This document shows, in pieces, positions 57,473-64,000 of a DNA stretch of 64,000 bases; the stretch's first letter is position 1; every line of letters begins with the position of its first letter. Location: NCBI RefSeq assembly GCF_009796285.1, contig NZ_CP047020.1, positions 9,610,001-9,674,000 on the forward strand. The letters are read 5' to 3'. Position numbers and translations under genes: made by a program. The DNA comes from Streptomyces broussonetiae (GTDB lineage: Bacteria > Actinomycetota > Actinomycetes > Streptomycetales > Streptomycetaceae). Below the pieces are notes generated by a model. That model saw only the letters and a list, made by a program, of their open reading frames with translations. It made no database searches and had not been told where the DNA came from.

Positions 57473-58432
57473 ATGACTGCATCGACTCACGCAGCTGACA
57501 CCGTCAGCGAGCGCACTGCTGTCCTCTCGGTCAATCCGGTGGTCCTGCCGGCTCCCGGCCGCGCCGTGGACCTGCACGTGCGAGTCTCCGCCCCGGTGAC
57601 CGGAAGCGACCTGCCGGTCATCCTCCTCTCGCACGGCCATGGACCCTCGAACAACCTCTCCTCACTGAACGGCTACGCCCCACTCGCCAACTACTGGGCC
57701 GCGCACGGCTTCGTCGTCATCCAGCCCACCCATCTGAGCTCCAGGACGCTACGCCTGGATCCCAATACCCCCGGGGCGCCGCTGTACTGGCGGTCGCGGG
57801 CCGAGGACATGAAACGCATCCTCGACCGGCTCGACGTGATCGAGACCGCCATCCCGCAGCTCCGCGGACGCCTGGACCCGAGCAAGGTCACCGTGGCAGG
57901 GCACTCGATGGGCGGGCACACCGCGAGCCTGCTGCTGGGCGCCCGGCTCACCGACCCCCACGACGGGACGGAGGTGGACCTGGCCGAGCCCCGGATCAAG
58001 GCGGGCGTGCTGCTCGCCGCACCGGGCAGAGGGGGTGATGCCCTCACCGAGTTCGCCGCCGAGAACTACCCGTTCTTCCTGACGACGGACTTCTCCCAGA
58101 TGACGACGCCCGCGCTCGTGGTCGCCGGCGACAAGGACCCCTCCGCCCACCTGACAGTTCGCGGCGCGGCCTGGCACACCGACCCGTATGTCCTCGCCCC
58201 GGGCCCCAAGTCCCTGCTCACGCTGTTCGACGCGGAGCACGGCCTCGGCGGGGTCTCCGGATACGACGTCGCCGAGACCACGGACGAGAACCCGGAGCGA
58301 GTCGCCACAGTCCAACGGCTCACCCGGGCCTACCTCCGCACCGAGCTCTACCCCGGGGATCCCGCCTGGCACGAAGCGCGTGAGCTGCTCGCAGCCGGAC
58401 CCAACCCGCTCGGACGGGTCGAGTCCAAGTAA
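57473..58432 (+). CDS. Alpha/beta hydrolase (chlorophyllase/dienelactone-like)
   Basis: A 319-residue protein from ATG 57473 with GGGAAGGG upstream. LPVILLSHGHGPSNNLSSLN is the oxyanion region, VTVAGHSMGGHTASLLLGAR has the Ser (about residue 148), VVAGDKDPSAHL the Asp and DAEHGLGGVSGYD the His. Cytoplasmic, no signal. It is followed after 108 bp by the AKR gene in the same direction, probably one transcription unit under the tetR operators. Confidence 0.85.
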   Translation: MTASTHAADTVSERTAVLSVNPVVLPAPGRAVDLHVRVSAPVTGSDLPVILLSHGHGPSNNLSSLNGYAPLANYWAAHGFVVIQPTHLSSRTLRLDPNTPGAPLYWRSRAEDMKRILDRLDVIETAIPQLRGRLDPSKVTVAGHSMGGHTASLLLGARLTDPHDGTEVDLAEPRIKAGVLLAAPGRGGDALTEFAAENYPFFLTTDFSQMTTPALVVAGDKDPSAHLTVRGAAWHTDPYVLAPGPKSLLTLFDAEHGLGGVSGYDVAETTDENPERVATVQRLTRAYLRTELYPGDPAWHEARELLAAGPNPLGRVESK

Positions 58433-58540
58433 CCCCTAGCGCAGAACTGGAGCGATGCTCCGATTGCGTGTGGTGGCAGGGCCCGAGACCGGCGCCACGC
58501 ATTGCCAACACACACCAATCCGTCACGGAGGAACACAGCC

Positions 58541-59560
58541 ATGCAGTACCGCACCTTGGGCCGCACCGGTGTGCGGGTCAGCTCCCTCGCGCTCGGCGCG
58601 ATGAACTTCGGCAGGATCGGGCACACCACCCAGGACGAGGCCACCGCCATCGTCGACGCCGCTCTCGAGGCCGGGATCAACCTCATCGACACCGCGGACA
58701 TGTACAGCGGCGGCGAGTCGGAGGAAATGGTCGGCAGGGCCATCGCCGGCCGCCGCGACGACATCGTGCTGGCCACGAAGGCCGGCATGCCCATGAGCGA
58801 GGAGCCGGGCCACCGGGGCAGCTCGCGCCGCTGGCTGTTCGCCGAGCTCGACAACAGCCTGCGCCGCCTCGGCGTCGACCACGTCGATCTCTACCAGATC
58901 CACCGATGGGACCCGAGCACCAGCGACGAGGAAACCCTGTCCGCCCTGACCGACCTGCAGCGCGCCGGGAAGATCCGCTACTTCGGCTCCTCGACCTTCC
59001 CCGCCTACCGCATCGTGCAGGCCCAGTGGGCCGCCCGCGAGCACCGCCTGAGCCGCTACGTCACCGAGCAGCCCAGCTACTCGATCCTGCAGCGCGGGAT
59101 CGAGACCCACGCCCTGCCCGTGACCGAGGAGTACGGGCTCGGTGTTCTGGTGTGGAGCCCGCTGGCCTCGGGCTGGCTGTCCGGCGCGATCCGCGAGGGC
59201 CGGGAGATCACCACCAACCGCTCCACGTTCATGCCGCAGCGCTTCGACGCCACCGTCCCCTCCAACCGGGCCAGACTCGATGCGGTCGAGCAGCTGGCCA
59301 AAGTCGCCGATGACGCTGGACTGACGATGATCCAGCTCGCGCTCGGCTTCGTGGCCGCGCACCCCGCCGTGACCAGCGCGCTCATCGGCCCCCGCACACT
59401 GGACCACCTGCACTCGCAGCTCGCCGCCGCCGACACCGCACTCTCCACCGACGTGCTGGACGCGATCGACTCCATCGTCGCACCCGGTGTCGACCTCGCC
59501 CCGCACGAGAAGAACGACACTCCGCCCGCGCTGCTCGACCCGTCACTGCGTCGCCGCTGA
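58541..59560 (+). CDS. Aldo-keto reductase
   Basis: A 339-residue protein from ATG 58541 with ACGGAGGA upstream. MQYRTLGRTGVRVSSLALGA; Asp and Tyr in LIDTADMYSGGESEE, Lys in IVLATKAGMP, His in LYQIHRWDPS, and SALIGPRTLDHLHSQL at the cofactor site. Paralogue of the gene at 23431 (same start, same catalytic blocks). Substrate unknown. A strong hairpin follows at 59603. Confidence 0.9.
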   Translation: MQYRTLGRTGVRVSSLALGAMNFGRIGHTTQDEATAIVDAALEAGINLIDTADMYSGGESEEMVGRAIAGRRDDIVLATKAGMPMSEEPGHRGSSRRWLFAELDNSLRRLGVDHVDLYQIHRWDPSTSDEETLSALTDLQRAGKIRYFGSSTFPAYRIVQAQWAAREHRLSRYVTEQPSYSILQRGIETHALPVTEEYGLGVLVWSPLASGWLSGAIREGREITTNRSTFMPQRFDATVPSNRARLDAVEQLAKVADDAGLTMIQLALGFVAAHPAVTSALIGPRTLDHLHSQLAAADTALSTDVLDAIDSIVAPGVDLAPHEKNDTPPALLDPSLRRR

Positions 59561-59602
59561 CCGTCCGAGGGCAGCGTCCACGCGCCTTCCCTTCCAGTTC
59601 CC

Positions 59603-59630
59603 GGGCGCCCCGACAATCGTCGGGGCGCCC
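59603..59630 (+). terminator. Hairpin terminator after the aldo-keto reductase
   Basis: GGGCGCCCCGAC, loop AATC, GTCGGGGCGCCC: a perfect 12-bp stem 42 bases after the stop. No T-run, as usual in actinomycetes. Confidence 0.8.
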
Positions 59631-59948
59631 GCCGACAAGGACGTGCTACAGCCCGTCGCGGGCGAAGGGCCAGTCCCGCCCCAGAGATGATCAGTTCAGG
59701 GCTTTGCTCAGATCAGCGGGCCCCGCCTGAGCAGGCCACCCCGAGGCCCTGCGGAAGCTGCCGCTGGCGGCTGACCACCGGACCGCAGCTGCCGGAGCAG
59801 GCTCCCGGGGCGTCAAAAGTTTTGACAGCAACTCGGCCTTCTCGTTCCGTTCCCACCGTGACACCACCTGCCACCGCACGAACTCCACCACCTGCTCCGG
59901 GACTTATTCCAGGCTCCGCCCTGCTCACCCGGCCGTAGCCAGGCACCC

Positions 59949-59987
59949 GGGGTGGTCGAAGCCGCCACCCGCGGCTTCGACCACCCC
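59949..59987 (-). terminator. Hairpin terminator after the Tn3 transposase remnant
   Basis: GGGGTGGTCGAAGCCGC (59949-59965), loop CACCC, GCGGCTTCGACCACCCC (59971-59987): a perfect 17-bp stem just downstream of the minus-strand stop at 60000. Confidence 0.8.
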
Positions 59988-59999
59988 GAAAGACGTGCG

Positions 60000-60690
60000 C
60001 TACTGTTCGGAGCCGGCCTGGTCCTGCGAGTCGAGCTTGGCGAAGTCGACGTCCAGGTGCGGCTCGTATGCCTCCGGCGCCAGGTCGAGCTCGTGGGTGG
60101 AGTACTCGCCGAACCGCATGATCTTCTCGGTCAGGTAGGGCGAGACCTCCGCCAGGTCCTCGGGCTCCACCTTCCAGCCCTCGGCCTGCAGCCCGCGCAC
60201 CGCCTGGGCGATGTCCAGGGTGTTGTGGAAGATCAGGCAGTTGCTGAGCAGGGCGTGGAACTTGACCGCCTTCTCCTGCTCGACGGGGTCGTTGTCGGCG
60301 ATGACGCACCGGTTGCCGAAGCGCACCCACTCGGAGAGGCCGTCGTACGCCTCGACCTTGTTGGTCGCGACCGTCGCCCGCCGGCGCATCTGCGGGTCCG
60401 TCAGGTACCGCAGCAGCTGGATGGTGCGGATCACCCGGCCCACCTCGCGGAACGCCGCGTAGTGGGCGTTCTTGCGCGATCCGGAGCGCAGGCGCCGCCG
60501 CCGCAGCAGCACGGAGGACACCTTGCCCTCGCGCATCGACAGCACGACCCGCATCAGGTCCTTGAAGTGTTGCTCGATCAGGTCCCAGTCGATGACGTTG
60601 CGCCCGGCCTCGCCGAACAGCGCGTCGATGTACACGTAGGAGGTCTGCCGGGTGGGCCGGAAGAACACCAGGTCCTTCCAGTTGCGGATA
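60000..60690 (-). pseudogene. Tn3 family transposase C-terminal fragment
   Basis: From about 60690: NIRNWKDLVFFRPTRQTSYV, then LFGEAGRNVIDWDLIEQHFK, RRATVATNKVEAYDGLSEWV and SNCLIFHNTLDIAQAVRGLQ. SPYLTEKIMRFGEYSTHELD, the conserved end, follows. About 230 of about 1,000 residues survive. It is cut at 60690, shortly before the recombinase cassette. Confidence 0.9.
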
Positions 60691-60870
60691 TTTCTTTTCC
60701 CTTGAGTTCCTTGGGGTGTCAGCGGGCAGTGCCCGTGCTGAGGCTTCGCTGGCCTGTGGTGTCTGCTGTGGGTAGGGGCCTTGGCCAGACGTTGAAAGGC
60801 CGTCGGGATTGCTGAAACAGTCGTCTCCTTACTGATGGACGTATGACATTGGTGAAGGTGAGGGGCGGCC

Positions 60871-61947
60871 ATGACGCTGGCTCTCGTGCACGACTTGCGC
60901 TCGGCCCGGCCGGTGCCGAGCGTCGAGGACCTTGATGCCTTCGAGCAGGACTTGGTGGCTGGCTTCGTGCTCGCTCGGTCGGCGGCCGGGGTGGAGGACA
61001 AGTCGGTCCAGGCGGAGATCCGTGCGATCTCGGAGTTCCGGGACTCGATGGACCGCCACCTGTGGACAGCCCGCCCGGATGACGCCGACCGGTTCCTCGG
61101 CGCCCAGCGGCACGGCCAGGCCCACAGCACGGTCAGCGCGAAGGCGTTCGGGATTTCGGTGTTCTTCGAGTTCCTGGAGTTGCGGCATCAGGCCGAAATC
61201 CATGCGTTGACCGGCGAGTTCGTGCAGTGCCCGATCGACGAGATGAATCGGCCTCGTTCGGGCTGGGGGCTCAACCTGAGGATCCCGCCCAGCGATGTCG
61301 AGGTCGCCTGTCTCTTTGATGGGTGGAAGGACCACGTCCTGACGGCGCGGAAGTTCCTGCCCGAGGCCCGCAACTACACCGCAGCCAAGGTGTGGTCGCA
61401 GGTGGGATTGCGAATCGGTGAGTCCTCGCGCCTGGACATGCCGGACCTGCTGTGGGAACTGGGCCCGTTCGGCAAGGCCCACGTTCGCTTCGGCAAGGGC
61501 TCGCGCCGACGCGGCCCCAAACCGCGAATGGTGCCGCTGATCAACGGTTCGCGCGATCAGTTGGCGTGGTTCATCGAGGACGTCCGCGGCCAGTTCGACG
61601 ACGCCTGGGACCGACCCGGCGCCCCCGTGTTTGTATCGGAACGACGCAGCAAGGACGGCACGTGCAACCGCATCAGCACCGAGGCCCTGCGCACCGGTCT
61701 GGCCCGCGCCGTGGAGCGTCACCTGCCGTCCTGGTGCGGGAGGCTGACACCGCACGTGCTGCGGCACTATTGCGCGTCGTCGCTGTACTGCAACGGCGTG
61801 GACATCATCGCGATCCAGGAACTGCTCGGTCACGAATGGATCGCCACGACCATGGGCTACATCCACGTACTGCGTACGCATATCGAAGACTCCTGGGTGA
61901 AGGCCGCGAGCCGCTCAGCGGCCCGGCTCGGTGGGGTGAGGACATGA
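60871..61947 (+). CDS. Tyrosine recombinase / integrase
   Basis: A 358-residue protein from ATG 60871 with GAGGGGCGG upstream. The catalytic domain shows VGLRIGESSRLDM (Arg I), LTPHVLRHYCASSLYCNGVD (His-x-x-Arg), ELLGHEWIATTMGYIHVLRT (His and Tyr). Helical core-binding sequence precedes it. Its stop overlaps the ATG of the XRE gene (ATGA). It is a complete recombinase of the phage/plasmid integrase class; att sites are not visible in the window. Confidence 0.9.
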   Translation: MTLALVHDLRSARPVPSVEDLDAFEQDLVAGFVLARSAAGVEDKSVQAEIRAISEFRDSMDRHLWTARPDDADRFLGAQRHGQAHSTVSAKAFGISVFFEFLELRHQAEIHALTGEFVQCPIDEMNRPRSGWGLNLRIPPSDVEVACLFDGWKDHVLTARKFLPEARNYTAAKVWSQVGLRIGESSRLDMPDLLWELGPFGKAHVRFGKGSRRRGPKPRMVPLINGSRDQLAWFIEDVRGQFDDAWDRPGAPVFVSERRSKDGTCNRISTEALRTGLARAVERHLPSWCGRLTPHVLRHYCASSLYCNGVDIIAIQELLGHEWIATTMGYIHVLRTHIEDSWVKAASRSAARLGGVRT

Positions 61948-62264
61948 AGTGGGACCTGCGGATGGCCGCCGCGCGGCGGGAGGTCTGGAAGGCCAGCGAC
62001 ATGCGGCGGCTCTTGGCCGAGCACGGTCTGGAGATCAGCGTCGGCAAAATGTCCGGGCTGTGGTCGGGGCAGCCGACCTCCATCCGCCTCGATGACCTGG
62101 AAGTCATCTGCGCGGCCCTGGACTGCGGTCCGGAGGAACTGCTGCTGCGCGAGCCCAGAAAGATCACGACCGTCCCAGCGGAGGCGCCTCAGGTTGACCA
62201 GGCCGTGGGCGGCCGGCCTGCGGTCAGGCCCGTGCGTCGATCCGGCCGCAGCGCGCCGCCATGA
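61944..62264 (+). CDS. XRE/HTH-26 type regulator
   Basis: A 106-residue protein from ATG 61944, overlapping the recombinase stop. VWKASDMRRLLAEHGLEISV, GKMSGLWSGQPTSIRLDDLE, VICAALDCGPEELLLRE is a Cro/XRE-like helix-turn-helix of the HTH_26 kind. The tail is basic and proline-rich. It probably regulates the cassette or assists recombination. Its stop overlaps the next ATG. Confidence 0.85.
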   Translation: MKWDLRMAAARREVWKASDMRRLLAEHGLEISVGKMSGLWSGQPTSIRLDDLEVICAALDCGPEELLLREPRKITTVPAEAPQVDQAVGGRPAVRPVRRSGRSAPP

Positions 62265-62515
62265 ATGAGCGGAAGAACCTCTCGCCACTCCTGCGGGCGG
62301 CCCTGGACGGCGAGTTGGTGTGTGTCCGATGCAAGGTGCGGCCGCCGCGCACGCCGAAACACCGTTGTTGCTGGGAGTGCGGCTGGCCGGCCGATCCCCC
62401 TCCGCCATGCAAGGGCTGCGGCGGGGAGTGCTGGATGTCCGGCTGGTGTCGCCGCTGCCACCCGCACCTCAACTCGCGCAGCAGACCCCGCTCGTGCCGT
62501 GTCTGCTTCGCGTAG
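62261..62515 (+). CDS. Small Zn-ribbon protein of the recombinase cassette
   Basis: An 84-residue protein from ATG 62261, overlapping the XRE stop. It has LVCVRCKVRP, HRCCWECGWP, CKGCGGECWMSGWCRRC and SCRVCF, four or five CxxC-like knuckles. This suggests two or more structural zinc sites and nucleic-acid or protein binding. No named family. It is followed six bases later by the next gene. Confidence 0.7.
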   Translation: MNERKNLSPLLRAALDGELVCVRCKVRPPRTPKHRCCWECGWPADPPPPCKGCGGECWMSGWCRRCHPHLNSRSRPRSCRVCFA

Positions 62516-62521
62516 GGCCTC

Positions 62522-64000
62522 ATGGACGGCTTCACCTGCAAAGCCTGCCGCAGCTTCGCGAGAACGCATGCGGTCGGACGCTGCACGACCTGCGGGCGTA
62601 CTGTCCCGCTGGCCGATGGCCATTGCCGGCTATGCCGCCACCAGGCCCGCATACTGACCGCGGGAACCCACGCGAACGGCCCCTCGGCCGTGCACCTCGT
62701 CCCCAGCACAGGGCAGCAGTTGTTTCTCGCCGACACCTTGCGGCGCATCAGCCGGTTCAACCCGCCCGACCAGCACCGCCGCTACCACTGGCGATCCCCT
62801 GCCAGCGACGCCGGCTCGCAACACGGCGTGATGCCGCAAAGGCCGTCTTGGCCGGTGCAGCCGGAACTCTTCACGCTGCCCTGCGATAGCGTGCCGCTCA
62901 AGATTCTTCGCGACGACGATCCACGCCTGGCCTGGTACGCACATCTGGCCAGGGCCGTCGACCGGATCGGCGACGTGAAGGGCTGGACAAGCGGTGTCCA
63001 CAGTAGCGTTGCCCTCACCCTGGAAGCCGTGGTCGCCATCCACGAGGCGGGCACCCCGTCTACTCGGCATCCCGGATCGCCCGGCTCGGCGACGGCGGTC
63101 ACCGTAACGTGGCGCGCACACTCGAGCTCCTGCAGTTTCTCGGCCGCCTCACCGACGACCGCCCCGACCCGGCAGACCTCTGGCTCGCCGAGCATCTGGC
63201 AGGTCTGCCCGATCCGATCCGCACTGACGTCGCCGACTGGGTCGACGTCCCGCGGCGCGGGGACGCCCGCCACTTCCCCAAGTCCGAGCTGACATGGAAG
63301 AACTACCTCCTCCAAGCGCTGCCGATCCTGACAAGCTGGGCCCGCCAGCACACCACGCTGCGCGGGGTCACCCGAGACGAGATCATCACCGCGCTCCAAC
63401 ACCCCACACCCCGCGGCGGGGACGGGCACACCCGGCTGACGGCACTGCGCTCGCTCTTTGCCTTTCTCAAGGCCCGTCGTCGGATCTTCACCAATCCCAC
63501 CCGTCGACTGAGCCGTGACCTGACACGCCGACCCCAGCCCCGCATCCCCACCCGGCTCCCCGAAGCGGCCTTCGCTGAACTGGCTGCTCATGAACCCGAC
63601 CCTGCCGAGTGGCTGATCCTCGTACTAACCGGCCATCAGGCCCTGACTGCGGCTCAGATCCGCGCGCTCACCCTGACCAACGTGGACATACCCAACCGCG
63701 ATTTCGACCTCGGCGGAGCACACCGCCCTCTCGACAACCTCACCCACGCCGCCATCGCCCGCTACCTGGACTACCGGCACCGTAGATGGCCACGGACGGC
63801 CAATCCGCACCTGTTGATCACCCAGCAGACCGCGCACAACACCGAGCCCGTGAGTAGGGTTTGGCTCCGGTATGCCGTGCGTGACCGGCAAGCGACCCTC
63901 AGCAGACTGCGCCAGGACCGTATTCTCGACGAAGCCGAAGCCGTCGGGATCCCGGATCCACTCCACGTCGCCGCCATTTTCGGTCTCAACCCCGACACCG
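62522..64000 (+). pseudogene. Zn-ribbon plus recombinase-like protein, one frameshift, runs off the window
   Basis: From ATG 62522: FTCKACRSFARTHAVGRCTT, CGRTVPLADGHCRLCRHQAR, three CxxC pairs. Near 63054 in a C-run the frame shifts by one; the rest reads VYSASRIARLGDGGHRNVAR and RLTALRSLFAFLKARRRIFT (core-binding-like). ALTAAQIRALTLTNVDIPN (Arg I-like) and PDPLHVAAIFGLNPDT follow at the window end. This fits a second, diverged tyrosine recombinase. A single base in a homopolymer could be a sequencing error. Confidence 0.65.

Overview
The window looks like accessory DNA from a Streptomyces-like actinomycete. It has very high GC, GTG and TTG starts, many ATGA or GTGA gene overlaps, and families common in that group: DUF3147 membrane proteins, an ECF42 sigma factor with its YCII partner, a LAL-type LuxR regulator, a CHAT-TPR protein and divergent TetR/oxidoreductase pairs. 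It carries at least fifteen transposase loci from IS3, IS5, IS21, IS110, IS630, IS701, IS1182, IS1634, ISL3, ISNCY and Tn3 families, most of them decayed. Broken host genes lie between them. This pattern fits a chromosome arm or a large plasmid rather than core genome; no tRNA, rRNA or CRISPR array was seen.

Layout. 0-10.6 kb: PP2C phosphatase, Kup and APC permease remnants, a GT87 mannosyltransferase-like gene, a DUF3147 pair, decayed ISL3 and IS701 copies, a membrane hydrolase with an ArsR-like regulator, and an IS3 remnant. 10.6-15.4 kb: a CHAT-protease/TPR gene facing a two-gene unit that encodes a small Cys-motif protein and a membrane protein; this is the best candidate for an undescribed conflict-type system. 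15.6-22.7 kb: nested IS debris, including a 3,278-bp element with 19-bp terminal inverted repeats and a TGA target duplication. That element carries an IS5-type transposase plus an H-type-lectin-like gene and three other passenger genes. 22.7-31.3 kb: TetR/aldo-keto reductase pair, hydrolase/AraC pair, and the YCII-ECF42 pair.

31.4-41.3 kb: more IS remnants, a broken graspetide-type ATP-grasp gene, a NmrA-SDR operon cut off from its LysR gene by an intact IS110, then YbaK and GNAT genes. 41.4-46.4 kb: an apparently intact IS3 with a programmed frameshift signal, inserted in a pentapeptide-repeat gene whose frame is exactly restored when the IS is removed; a HEAT remnant and a frameshifted AraC gene follow. 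46.6-53.2 kb: a large LuxR regulator, a second copy of the IS1182/tetR segment (1,138 bp, uninterrupted), an ISNCY element, and a broken MarR gene next to a hydrolase.

53.2-59.6 kb: hypothetical genes, an IS701, and a tetR gene whose DNA-binding domain contains a (GACGCC)17 hexanucleotide tract encoding Gly-Val repeats. It is divergent from a hydrolase and an aldo-keto reductase and faces two strong palindromic operators. 60-64 kb: a Tn3 transposase remnant, then a tightly overlapping cassette of tyrosine recombinase, XRE protein, Zn-ribbon protein and a second Zn-ribbon/recombinase-like protein that runs off the window.

All calls come from reading the sequence and from knowledge of the families. 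No database search was run.
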